A stretch of DNA of 64,000 bases. Origin: Austropuccinia psidii (lineage: Eukaryota; Basidiomycota; Pucciniomycetes; Pucciniales; Sphaerophragmiaceae). The stretch spans positions 50,387,569-50,451,568 of the forward strand of contig JALGQZ010000007.1 of assembly GCA_023105745.1 (NCBI GenBank), read 5' to 3'. The notes under the pieces are model-generated. The model was not told the DNA's origin, did no database searches, and saw only the letters and a program-made list of their open reading frames with translations. Below, piece by piece: positions 45,315-57,100 of the stretch; the first letter of the stretch is position 1, and each line of letters opens with the position of its first letter. A program made the position numbers and the translations under genes.

Positions 45315-46724
45315 TGTCACAGGGGCTCTTGGACAGAAAAACAAGAGTGGCCTGGCACTCAGCAATCAGGGAACTGACTTTGAGGACTCCAAAAGAATAA
45401 ATAAATAAAAATAAAAGAATAAATTTCTCTAAGAAATATGCAGGTACAAGATGAGATGGAATAAGAGGAAAGAGAAGCCAAATGGCCAAAGAGTCAACCA
45501 AGTAAGTCTATAATCACTGTTTCAACCTGCCAAAATGAACAATGGAATTAGTAAGGATATGACCACCAAATATCCATTGACAGGCAAAGAAGGAAAAAGA
45601 GAAAAGGTGCTAAATGACTGACTTGATAATATCAGTATTCACTTAACAAAAATGGCAAGATAAATAAAGATAAAATAAAATCAAAATATATTAATTAACT
45701 GGAGAAAAACCCCCAAGGGTGGAAAGGGAAGCCGGTATATGTGAAAAGCTGGGAGCTTGAGTTCTTCAGGCAGAAACCTGATCTGTATTCATCATTGAGG
45801 CTGCATTTATTGTTTTGAGAATTGACACAGCTGGCTAATATTGAAATTGAAATGGGTTGAATGAATTTCCCATACTTCAAAATGAAATACAGTTCTTGAT
45901 GGATCCAGACTGTATTGAAATGAAGGTGGTTGCCAAGATGGATTGAGTGGATCTTTGACACTTGAAAAATGAATGAATGAACTGCCTCTTGAATCCCTTG
46001 AGAATGGTTGAACAGTATTGCCTTAGAGGAATACTGTGAATGAAATTATCCAATGACGTCTTGATGGCGTGATTGGTCTTTGATGCTGAAACACTTGCTC
46101 TTGAGCCTTGATGAGTCCTCTGAATGATTGGGTGGCTTGATGATGTGATGATATGTTGTAATATTGAAATGACCATTTGATATTGCCACCATTGAATTAC
46201 TGTTGAAAAATGATGCATAATGATATATAACATCATTTATGGCATATTGGTTCATTGGAGAGAAGATTATGTCCAAAGGCCTTGAGATGGAAAGACAGAG
46301 GGGAAAAGAGGGATGTAATGGCTCCAGAGCTTGGAAAGGTTTTTCTGGGTCCTTTGGGGATTTTGGCCACCTTTGAGTTCTGAGCCAAAAACTAGCCCAA
46401 AGGGCGGGAAAGTGTCTTTTGGACACTTTGCGTCAAAGTGCGCATTATGAGCCCAAATGGCCAAAAAGGCCATTTGGGCCAGTTCCCCTGGTTTTGAGGG
46501 AAATGACCAGAAATACCCAATGGGGCATAACTTGCCGCTATGGCTTCTGGATTGAGGTGAAGGGCCATGAAGGCCCCAAAAGACAAATGGCCATAAATGG
46601 TCCATAAGATGGTGACGTGGCCATATTGGCCACTGGTGATGGATATGGCCAATTGGCCATAAAAGGGCTGTGGCTTGATATGCCATAAGGAGATCCAAGG
46701 AGGTGAATTGCCATGGTTGTGACA
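45315..46724 (-). repeat. Outer gypsy LTR (3' side), 1410 bp
   Basis: Terminal pair TGTCAC/GTGACA. Matches 63428-64000. The last 400 bases are rich in GGCC and CCAT words, in contrast with the AT-rich first part, and include a perfect hairpin at 46451-46479. Confidence 0.88.
46451..46479. other. Perfect hairpin in LTR
   Basis: GCCCAAATGGCC, a loop of five A, then GGCCATTTGGGC: a 12-bp stem without mismatch. It may be a transcript structure of the element (for example near its polyadenylation or promoter region). The function is not shown. Confidence 0.8.
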
Positions 46725-46737
46725 GTACCCCCCACCT
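46725..46737 (-). other. Outer gypsy polypurine tract
   Basis: The minus strand reads AAGGTGGGGGGTAC immediately before the LTR terminus TGTCAC, the position and base content of a plus-strand primer. Confidence 0.6.
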
Positions 46738-47663
46738 TGAAATGGTGAGCTCCGGAGCACCAAGACAAGGTGAAGCCTGTTGAGGCTATTGGAAAGGATT
46801 GAGAGTGGGATAGAGGAAATTTCTTTTAAGAGGAAAATAAAATAATAACTGATATTGAATATTTGTTATATGACGCAGGACTTGCTTGATCTTCTTTTGA
46901 GATTGGCTTCATGATTGATGATGTTGTAATGAATCAATTTTCCTTGAGATGAATTTTTGATATGATAAAATGAAGTTGAAAATAAAATTTAATATAAAGA
47001 ATGAAAATGAAAATAAAAGAAAGAGAAAAGAGAAAAGAAAAATGAATTGACTCTTGAGGAGGTTCCAATCTTCATCACGGAGGTTGATAACTGATTTTGA
47101 AATTGGCCAAGGACCTGGAAAGAGAAATTTGATGCCAGGTTCTCACAAAGTGGCCAAGGTGATGTTTTGACAAGATTGTAGACCCCTCAGCGAAGTGCAC
47201 ACCAGAAGAGGAACTTACTTTTGGTAATTACCACTACTGCCAGTGCCATAAAAGAAAATGAATTTATTGAAAGACTGACTTGGAATTGGCATGGCTTGGA
47301 GTTGAAATGAAAAATTGAATGGTCCATTTGCCCAAGTGAAAAGTGGCCATAATTTTGGAATTGATGTTGAAAGCCAGGCCAAAGATCTGTGTCCAAAAAT
47401 TTGCAGATTGCTCACAGAGTGGCCAAGGTGATTCTTACAACAGAAAAGAGTAGAATACCCCTAAAGGTGCATAACAGGAGTGGGACTTACTTTTTGTAAT
47501 TCCTCTCCCCACAAAGCACCATAAAAAATCAAGCTCTTGAAGAATTGGGTCCTGGCTTGTCAGGATATACAGAATGAAAATCCTTAACCAGTTCAGGACA
47601 ATTCTTGAGGTTTTCAGTTGGTTCCCAAGTGGATCTTTCTGAGTCTTGACTGAAACCTTTCCA
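46738..47663 (-). repeat. Gypsy 3' region with two about 270-bp imperfect repeats
   Basis: Between the chromodomain remnant and the polypurine tract. A unit beginning near the CTCACAAAGTGGCCAAGGTGAT text (47138-47163) and containing ACTTAC-TTTTGGTAATTACC-CCATAAAA recurs at 47411-47528 with the same order of words, a spacing of about 270 bases. No further gene is supported here. The 77-base remainder near 46740-46900 is unassigned. Confidence 0.55.
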
Positions 47664-48596
47664 TTAAACCAAATACCATAATTTTCCTCTCTTAAGCTTT
47701 GAGTCCAGTATTTGAGAGACTTCCCATTCCTCTTCTTCTTCAATAATGATTGGAGGAGGAGGCTCTTGATGCCTATTTGGGATTGTTGATGTCTTGACTG
47801 GTTCTAAGAGTGAAATATGGAAGACTGGGTGGATGGACTTCCATTGAGATGGGAGCTTGAGGTGGTAGGCATTAGTGCTGACTTTCTTCAAGATTGGAAA
47901 AGGACCCAACCATCTTTCAGACAGTTGTTTGGTGGGTCTAGTTGATTTGATGTTCTTGAAAGAAAGCCATACCATGTCACCAGGATTGAAAACAAGTGGA
48001 CTTGCTCTACTTTTATCTGCATACCTCTTAAACCTGTTTATGGCAACTTCAAGTTCTCTCTTGACATCTTGTTGTACTGATTCGATTTTTGTTGATAAAT
48101 TTCCAGAAGGAGTATCTTGAGTAATGTGAACTGAGTCAAAATTTGGATCTCTTCAATAAATAGTGAAAAACAGTGATTGTTTTGTTGAAGAGTGGTCAGA
48201 GTTATTGTAGGCAAATTCAGCCAGAGGGAGCCAGGTGTTCCAATCATCTTGATGATAACTGACATACATCAAAAGGTACTGTTCTAGTATCTGATTTACC
48301 CTCTCTGTCTGTCCATCAGTTTCTGGATGGTAATCAGTTGACAGATCTCTTGAAATCTTGAGCTGCTAACAAAGATTGGTCCAAAAAGAAGAAACAAAAA
48401 GAGAACCTCTATCACTAACAATGATTGAAGGAAGGCCATGCTTTGAGAAAATATTCTTGATGAATAAATGGGTCAAATTTAATGAAGTTATTGAAGACAT
48501 CGTTGGAATGAAAACTGCCATTTTTGAGAATCTGTCCACTATGACAAGGATTGAGTCAAAGGAATTGGACAGTGGCAATTGAGTGATGAAATCCAT
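47664..48596 (-). pseudogene. Outer gypsy integrase core and chromodomain remnant
   Basis: Minus-strand reading: MDFITQLPLSNSFDSILVIV-DRFSKMA (first catalytic Asp in MDFI), GLPSIIVSDRGSLFVSSFW (second Asp), then after a stop and frame change [20 protein letters not shown] (catalytic Glu), [14 protein letters not shown]. Another frame at 47975-47664 gives KQLSERWLGPFPILKKVST, HPVFHISLLEPV and EWEVSQILDSKLKRGKLWYL, the start of a chromodomain whose tail lies out of frame at 47435-47660. Chromodomains of this kind can direct integration to heterochromatin. At least three breaks make it non-functional. Confidence 0.88.
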
Positions 48597-50215
48597 TTAA
48601 AGACAAATCCAAGGACCATTTGGAATTGGAAGAGGTTTGAGGAGTCCAAACTTCTTGTGGTGAATATTTTTGTTTCTTGAACACTGTTGACAGGATGAGA
48701 CATAATCCTTGATGAATTGAGTCATGCCGGACCAGTGGAAATCCTGCTTGACAGGTTTGAGAGTCTTCTCTTGGCCAGGGTGTCCAGCTAGAGGAGAGTA
48801 ATGCCTTTTTTGAAGTATGCTGAGTTGAATTGTGGGGTCATTTGGGACCACCACCCAATCTTTGAACAGAAGAAACTGGGAGGAGGAATCAAGAGAATAA
48901 TATTGGACAGACTTACCTTTACCCAAATCTTGAAGGATACTTCTATATTGAGAATCTTGACATAATGCCTTCTGAATTGATTCAATCAAATTTGAGAATG
49001 CTTCCACCTTGACTGCAAAGAATTTTGAGGCTTGAATTTCATCTTGCTTGATTATTTTTTGATAATTCATTGGATTCTTGCTGATGAAATCTTCCCCCCT
49101 CTCTGGGTAAACGTTGTCCCAACATGACAATGCATCTGGAAGGGTGGCCAGGTGGTGAGGGCGGTAAGTGATTGAAAAATGGAATTCAGAGAGAAATTCA
49201 GCCCAGCGGGCTTGAGGGCAAGTGAGAATCTTTGATGAAATACAATATTGAAGTGATGAATGATTGGTGAGTACTTCAAAAGAGGAACAAAGTGAAAGGA
49301 GAAAAGCTCTCCAGCGCTTGAGAGCCCAGACTATGCCAAGGAGTTCCTTGTCATGAGTCTCATAATTGAGCTCAGCTGGGAGAACCTTGCGGCTATCAAA
49401 TGCAATGGGATGTTTTCCGGAGTCAGAAATCTGACTCAGTACAGCACCCAAGGCATAATCAGAAGCATCAGTCTCTACAATGGTGGGTAGAGAAGGATCA
49501 AAGTGAGAAAAGATTGGAGAAATGGTGAAAGCCTCTTTGGGCTGATGAAACTGTCTAAGAGCTTCTTCATTGAGGGGAAAACAGGAATCTTTTGTGAGGA
49601 AACTTGTGAGTGAACTGATCTTCTTTGAATAATTATTCATGAAATGGAAGTAAAAATTGGCAAAGCCAAGCAATGATTGAAGAGCCTTAAGGTTTCTTGG
49701 AGGTGGCCAATTGAGAATTTGCTGGACTTTTTCTTGGTCCATCTTGAGGCCTTCAGAAGAAACATTATAACCCATATACTCTACACTAGTAACATGAAAC
49801 AGGCACTTGGAGGCCTTAGCAAAGAGGTTATTGGCTCTGAGTCTGGAAGGAACAGAGGACACATGAGTGACATGTTCTTCTTCAGATTTGGAAAAGACCA
49901 TAATGTCATACAAATAAACCACAACATAAATATCAAGAAGATCATAAAAAATATCATTGACAAGGTTTTGAAAAGAGGCAGGAGCATTGGTAAGCCAAAT
50001 GGCATAACCAAATACTCATAGCTGCCATATTTAGTTCTAAAACATTGCAAGTCTTCATCACCTTCCTTGATTCTGAGCAGGTTATATGCACCACGCAAAT
50101 CAATCTTGGAGAAGATAGAAGAAAAATTGAAAACAATGAGAACCTGATTCATAGGAGGAACAGGATACTTGTTCTTCCTAGTAACAGCATTGAGTTTGTG
50201 GTAATCAACACACAA
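48597..50215 (-). pseudogene. Outer gypsy reverse transcriptase, RNase H, integrase zinc domain
   Basis: Minus strand: [50 protein letters not shown], then a frame change around 49922. The next frame reads [17 protein letters not shown], so the catalytic YxDD box has Tyr where the first Asp belongs. It continues through the thumb (GLKMDQEKVQQILNWPPP), RNase H (IVETDASDYALGAVLSQISD, HDKELLGIVWALKRW) and the integrase zinc finger (HYSPLAGHPG, CQQCSRNK). The lost aspartate alone would abolish polymerase activity. The frame is otherwise open for 441 codons, so decay is moderate. Confidence 0.9.
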
Positions 50216-50291
50216 ACGGAGGCCACCATCTTTCTTTTTGACAAAGAGGACAGGTGCTCCGGATGAAACCTTTTTCTACATTCTCTGGAAT

Positions 50292-51167
50292 TTACGCCCT
50301 GAGTGTATCTGACTCTTGGTTTGATAAAGAGTAAATCACCCCAACTGGAGGTAGAGAGCCCTTCAGCTCAATATGATGATCACAGGCGCGGTGAGGAGGA
50401 AGTTTCTCTGCTTTCACCTTGGAGAATACATCCAAGTACTGGTGATAGACAGGAGGAACAACCTTCATCACGGTTTCTATTTCTTCTGGCTCTTCCTCTT
50501 CATCCCGCAACTGCTCCAGGGAGTCATGATAAGATAAAGGAGGAAGGTCCATATTCCCAAAGAAGAGATGAAGTGAAGATACAGAATTACCTTTTCTAAC
50601 ATATTGAATCTCTTTGAAGACTTCATCTCTAGATAATAGTAATGACTGATGGGAATTAAGGGAAGGAATATGGACAGAAGATGGAAATGATCGTGTTCTA
50701 GAATCACCAAACAGAGCTGCACATGATTTGGCTGAAGAAAAGTCATTACTGAAAGACTTTGAAGGATCATAATAGTCCTTATGATCAGAATTAAAGGTGA
50801 TCAGCCCTTGCCTCCAATCAATAGATGGATTAAAATGATTGAGAAAGTCAAAGCCCAATATGAGGTCTTCTCCCTTGGGAGTATCAATGACTAAAGAGTC
50901 CCATTCAAAGCTTGGGAAGGAAGGGAGCTCAAACATATATTTATTATGGTGAGTCACAAATAAAGAAGGAGACTCAGAGGAGTAAAGAATGATAAAGGGA
51001 ATATTCTCTGGAAGTTCTGACATGGTCAAAAAATACTTGTGAATGAACTGCTTTTCAATAAATGAGTTGGTAGCACCAGAATCAATTAGAATAGTGTAAA
51101 ACATATCAGAGAGAGAAGAAAAGACAAAAAATTTAAGAGAGTTTTGAAACCAGTATTCAGAATGCAC
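50292..51167 (-). pseudogene. Outer gypsy aspartic protease region
   Basis: Minus strand: FYTILIDSGATNSFIEKQFI carries the D-S-G-A active-site motif of retroelement proteases, followed by DLILGFDFLNHFNPSIDWRQ and an acidic linker (EEEEPEEIETVMKVVP) leading into the reverse transcriptase entry text PPHRACDHHIELKGSLPPVG. The frame ends at 50292, just before the conserved RT opening, which continues in other frames. The protease would cleave the polyprotein; the catalytic Asp is present, but the fusion to Gag and RT is lost. Confidence 0.88.
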
Positions 51168-51222
51168 AATTGTGCTCTGGATGGAAAATAGTGAAGACCA
51201 TTGAACACAACATGATCTTCAC

Positions 51223-52557
51223 TCAGGCTTTTCCCTGGCTGGGAAATTTGACTGACAGTTGGGTAAGCTTGTTTTGAGGCCTTTTGAAACAGGACTCAAG
51301 ACTATGTTTCCCACCACCATAGGTATGTAGACCCTCCTTGATTCTTCTTTCTTTTTCAGAATCCATCAACTTGAAATCTTTATTCAAGAAAGAAGAATGA
51401 GGCTTGTCCCTCTTCTGAGAATTCTTCTTCTTTTGAATTGAGCTGGAACAACTTTGAGGATGAAAAGAATGTGACTTTGAGGCATTGGGCTTCTTCTCTT
51501 GATGATGACTCTTTTCATTTTGCCTCTCATGGTACCTGGTATCAAGCTCCAGGGTAATATCCATTAAGTCTTGAAGAGAGTCAATTCTTGAATGATGGGA
51601 GGCCAATTGATCCAAAATCCTGGATGGAAATCACTTCCTGAAATGATGGATAAGAGCACTTTCACCCCAATCTCCAATTCTTGAGACAAGACTTCTGAAA
51701 TAAGCAATGTATAAAGATACATGCCCACCTTCTTTCATCCTTAAAGAATCCAATTCTGCTTCAGCTTTTCTGATTTCATTTGGGTCACCGAATATAGTGA
51801 AGAGTTGAGATTCAAATGATTTCCATGAATTGAGAAGGTAATTTGGATCTTGATTGGTGAGATTGGAAAGATAAGGTTCAATCCATTTTGCAGCCCTGCC
51901 AATGAGAAATGAAGTGGCATAAAGGACCTTCTTCCTGTCTTGAGCAAAGTTTGCCAGATCATTATGAAAAATCAGTTGACAAAACTGAATAAAGCTTCTA
52001 ACTTTGAAAGGTTGAGTCCCATCAAAGCATTCTGGTGCCTTCATAGATGCAGTCTTAAAGGCTGGTGGTCTTGATGCTTCAGAGGATGAAGCTTCTTGAA
52101 TATTGGCCATAATCTGAGTCATTTGCTGCATGATGGCCAATAGAGATGGTTCAGACTGATGAGAGACAGGCTGATTAGACTGGGCTAGAGTTGGCCCTCC
52201 AGTACCCTGGGATGCCTCCACAGGAGCAGGGACACCTTCAGTACCATCAGACCCTTCCTCTTCCACAGAATACTCCTCCTCCTCTTCACCATCTTCACCT
52301 GGACCTTGAAAAATGGACCTTGAAATTCCTGGAAATCTGCCAAATACTCCTGAGAATGGGCTTGATCTTCTTGGCACTCTTACTTCCTTCCTGGATGGTG
52401 ATGCTCCTTCCAAAATGGGTCCTCTGTCCAATTTGGCCCTCAGTTGAGAAATTTCTGGGGTGCCATCAAGAGGAGCCCTGGGAGTTGGAGTGAGAACAGC
52501 TTGAGATCTGGCCTGAGATCTTGTCTGCCTTGCAGGAGGTGAGTATTTGATGGGCAT
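51223..52557 (-). pseudogene. Outer gypsy Gag, broken
   Basis: Starts MPIKYSPPARQTRSQARSQA, then an acidic Glu-rich stretch (EDGEEEEEYSVEEEGSDGTE), LAIMQQMTQIMANIQEASSS, and the capsid core MKAPECFDGTQPFKVRSFIQ, DRKKVLYATSFLIGRAAKWI. A stop at 51631 after LIHHFRK is followed by a frame shift to MDQLASHHSRIDSLQDLMDI and a basic tail. The zinc-knuckle position reads HTYGGGKHSLESC: two of the expected CX2CX4HX4C cysteines are replaced by His and Gly, so RNA binding would be lost. I chose the MPIKYS methionine because the plus-strand relative at 44302 starts there; eleven in-frame residues precede it. Confidence 0.9.
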
Positions 52558-52617
52558 GATTTCAGGATAAAAATGAAATAAAATGAACAATAATCAAAAT
52601 TTGAAGATGAAAACTTG

Positions 52618-52622
52618 AGGCA
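52618..52622. repeat. Inner gypsy target duplication, left (AGGCA)
   Basis: Identical to 62735-62739, directly outside the LTR termini. Confidence 0.95.
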
Positions 52623-54124
52623 TGTAAGGGTGAGTCTATGTAGTAGCTTAAAAATAGTAAATACAAGCTAGTACTATGACTGTGACACGTCAAAATAAAT
52701 AAAAAATGAAATCTTCAGGTCCTACTGCTACGTGGTAACAGTGGTGATGAGTCTATTGAGGACCTGGGTTGCAATGCTCTGATATCTTTGACTGTAAAGA
52801 AACACTACAATAATTATATTCTAATTATATCTTAAATAATTCTAAGGACACTACTGATGAATAACAGTCTTGTCACGTAAGAATAATGGTAATGTAAGAT
52901 AAGATGATGGGTTTTCAAGGGAAAAACCCTCCTTTTTATATCTTCCAAGACTGTCAAGAGTTATTAACTCTTCACACGTCAGAGGAGTGAAAATTTTCAC
53001 TCCAGTGGTCAGTCTGTGGTTCTAGATCCTCAATTCTGACGTCAATATAGACAGAATTGTGGTTTTGGAACCACAAATGATCATTCTGGATCAATACAGG
53101 GTGAAAAAACTTTTCACCTGCCACGTCAGCACTTGGATGACGTTGTTCTGGTGTCTGTATGATCAATATTGGTCATTCTGGGCGGGTCTAAGCTTTAAAT
53201 AACCATTATTCTAAGTATCAAAGCTGTACTGGTTGGTACAGGTTTGGTACAGACCAGTATTGGTCAAAATACTTCCAACCAAGATATCTCAGTCAGTTTT
53301 TGAGATATCAAGAAACTAAGAGCACAGAATTGAAGGGCTTAATGCGCTCTTCAATTTGGTATTCTTCATGTTTACCCTTCTTGCAAATAGCAAAAGTTAT
53401 AAGGGTTTTAAGTTTTTGGATGTAATTTTGTACATCAGTATGAGGCTTCAAAAACTTCCATGCTAGATATCTTCTTCAATTTGGAAGATATCTGTATTCT
53501 GATGATACAGCTTTGTAGGGCTTGATTAGCCCTACAGTTTGGTATATGACACTGTACAGTTGTATGAGTGTATGCCAAAGATACAGGGGTTTGTTTATTT
53601 TCTTATTTTCAGAATATCTGTATTTTGGTTATTAAACCTTTGAACCAAGATCCCTCAATCAATTTCAGAGATACAGAGGTCTAAGGTGTCTCAAATTAAA
53701 GCTCTTGTTGATATCTTTAATTTGGTTGTACTTTTGTACAGTTTTGTACAAGCCCTCTTTGACTTTCAGGGGGACTTGGTTTTGAAAATGAGGTTATATG
53801 GTATCTCCAGTTGTAGTGGTGTTACAACAACATGGATGATATCATTGTGTAGCTCTCTATGTGAGCTTTAAGAAAAATACCATTTTGGTATAGGATAACT
53901 TAAATATGCATAAGTTAGATGAGAGGTGAAAACAAGGGTTTTGACTTGTTTATTCTCCTCTAGGTTTCCTTATTCTGTTTGGATAAGGTTGGTGTTTAAT
54001 GTAATAGGGTTGTTTTCTCTTAATTATTACCTGTATTGACTATGTTTGTTCAATACTTGCCATACCATTATTTATGGTATGTTGGATGTCATGCTAGTGC
54101 TCTGTTTTGAGTCACAGGCTGACA
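52623..54124 (-). repeat. Inner gypsy LTR (3' side), 1502 bp
   Basis: Terminal pair TGTAAG/CTGACA (the partner LTR has TGTCAG, so this terminus carries a substitution). It contains dyad text around GGTTTTGGAACCACAA (53075) and three GGTACAG/GTACAGA words near 53240. Older relatives lie at 18752, 22000 and 29978. Confidence 0.95.
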
Positions 54125-54140
54125 TACCCTCCCTCAAAAG
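54125..54140 (-). other. Inner gypsy polypurine tract
   Basis: The minus strand reads TTTTGAGGGAGGGTA directly before the LTR terminus TGTCAG. Confidence 0.65.
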
Positions 54141-54148
54141 AAGGCTCA

Positions 54149-57100
54149 TCATTGATGAGACTCTTCAGCCCTCCTGGAGGCTCTGAATCTTCTGAGGTGT
54201 ATTTGTCCATCTGGGATTTCTTTCTCAGTTAACCATTTGTCTTTATCTGCTGGTTGATTCTTAAATCTAACCAGGTATTGCCTGTTGTCTTTCCCATTGA
54301 TTCTTATTTTCCTGGCTTTAATGATCTTTTTCACTGGTCCAGGTGAGTCATCTTCCTCTACCAATCTTTCATGGGTGACTTTCTTCTTCCTGTCAGGGAA
54401 TTTCTCCTCATCTGTCTGGTGATAAGGTTTGACCAGGCTCACAGGGAAAACTGGGTGTTTCCTAGAGAACTCTTTGGTCAGGTTGACTTCTACTGCATTC
54501 TTTCCTATTAATTTAATAATGGTGAATGGTCCTATGAATGAATATCTCATCTTCTTGGGTCCTCTTAGGTTGTTGAAGTTGAGAGTTGAGATTAGAACTT
54601 GGTCTCCTTCTTTGAAATCAGGTTCTTGGTGACTTTTGTCATATCTCTGTTTGTTATATAATTTTGCTTCAGCCACACATTGCTCTGCCTTTTCACAGGC
54701 AGTCTTCCACATTGTGTGGAAGTCCTTAGCTGTGGGGTGTACTGAGAGGAGGTTCTTCTTCAAGTAGTCTACTGGGAGTAGTGGGTTCCATCCTTTCTCT
54801 AATGTGGCAGGGGATTTTCCTGTCACTGAGTGTACACTTGTGTTGTATGCCAATTGTACAGCTGGTAGGAGGGTTACCCAGTCATGGGTATATCCCTCAT
54901 TGTCTTTATATTCCATGCCATATGCACAAAACCTTCTAATGATGTCTTCCAATGTTTGGATCATTCTTTCTGCTAGACCATCTGTTTGTGGATGGTAAGC
55001 TGTGGAGAATTCTAGTTTGGTTCCCAGCATCTCATATAGATTAGTCCAAAATTCTGATGTGAATTTAGGGTCTCTGTCACTAATTATGATTCTTGGGACT
55101 CCACAGTTAGCTATCACATTGTTCCAGAACAATATGGCTGTGTCCATTGCTGTGTCCTCTTTGTGTCAGGGGAGACATCTGACACTCTTGCTGTACCTGT
55201 CTACTACTACTAGGCATGCATTAAAGCTGTCCTTCCCTCCAGGGACCAGGCCTGTTACCCAATCCATGTTTATTATTTCCCAGGGGTTTTTGGGCTCTTC
55301 TATACTCTGGAGTAATCCATATCTTTTGCCATGACTTCTGTTGGCTTTCTGGCATCTGGTACAAGTGTTGATGTATTCACTCAAGTCTTGTTCCCACTTT
55401 GGCCACCAAGCTGTGCTAAAGACTCTTTCCTTAGTTCTCTCTTCACTCATATGTCCCATGTATGGGCAATCATGGCATTCCTGTAGTATCAGGGAAATAT
55501 GTTCTCTATTTATTATTACCAGGGCACTTGTGTGTTTTTCCCTATGGTATAGTAGATCATCTATCAGGAAAAATCTATTCTCTCTGAAGTTTTTGAGCCA
55601 TGGCTCTTCCAATTGGCTTTCTAGTTCAGGACTCCTGTACTTTTGTTTTAGTAGTTGTATCAATATACTACACTGTTTGTGTTTATTGTATGATGATTGT
55701 ACTATGCTAAAGAACTCTGTGTTCAGATTAGAGGAGCTGATTCCCAGTATGGGTATCTCTTTGCTCTCTCCAAAGCTCTGTGCTGGGTTTGATGGATCAT
55801 TCCCCAATTCCCAGTTTGATAGTTTGAAGTTCTTTCTCTTATCTATCTCCATGCATTGTATGGGTATTTTGGCCCCATTTTCTGGGTAATATGCTGGATT
55901 TTCTTGGTCATTTTTCAGTGGCCACCTGCTGAGGCCATCTGCATTAGTATGACTTTTCCCTTCTTTATAGATGATAGTCATATTCCCTCTATATTCTTGT
56001 ATGGCTATTTGCCACCTAAGCATGTGTCTGTTTGTTGTCTTCATGTTCAACAGTGATTTGAGGGCTGTGCAATCAGTAAAAACTTCAAATACTGCTCCTT
56101 CTAAGTAGTAATGGAGTTTCTCTAACGCCCATACCAAACAGAGACATTCTGTCTGAGTAGCTCCATATCTGGCTTCTGAGTCTTTCAGTTGTCTTGATAT
56201 ATAGCAAATTACCCCTTCTTTGGGTATTCCATCCACTAGTTGCCTCTGGTGTAGTGCTGCTCCTAGTCCTTGACTACATGCTGCATCTATATATAGTTTG
56301 AATGGTAGTTCAAAATCAGGCATCATCAGGACAGGGGCATTGGTCAGTTCATGTTTGATCTTCTCAAATGCATCCCTTCTTTCTTTGGTGATTTCAAAGA
56401 CTACATCCTTTGAGCACAGTTTGTATAGACTACTAGTGATGTGTGCAAAGTTTTTAATGTGGCTTCTGTAGTAACTAGCAAAGCCCAAAAAATATTGCAT
56501 TTCCTTAATGTTCTTTGGTACTGGTTTCTTCAGTACTGCAGCAGCTTTATTTTGGTCTATAGCTAGACTCAAACCTGAAACTTTGTGTCCTAGGGCTAGC
56601 AGTTCTTGCTGTCCAAAGTTACATTTTTTAAGAGATATCTTCATGTTGATTGGTGCACATTTTCCCAATATTTTATCAATTTTCCTCACATGGTCTTCCC
56701 ATGTTTCTGAGTATATTATGATATCATCAATGTACACTACCATCCACCCTTCCATAATTTCATCTTGAAATATGGTATCCATCATCCTTTGAAAATGGGC
56801 TGGTGCATTCTTAATGCCAAATGGCATTCTAGTATATTCATATATGCCCATATGGCATATAATTCTCAGCAGTTTGATGGAATCTGGTTTCACCCCATTC
56901 TGGTGGAAACCTTTCATGCAATCCATTTTTGTAATGAACTTGGCTTTTGCTAGCTTATCTAGTGCATGTGGTATCCTTGGGATGGGGTACCTGTCTGCTT
57001 TGGTGTAATTATTCAAAGCCCTGAAGTCACCACATAGTCTGGATTTACCATCATGCCAAGTTATAAGGACTGGTGTAGTGACCTCTACTATCTCATTATG

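Noticed and set aside
46046..46768. Overlapping minus-strand frames of 76-143 codons in the outer LTR
   Set aside because: They lie wholly within an LTR, overlap each other in different frames, and have no domain.
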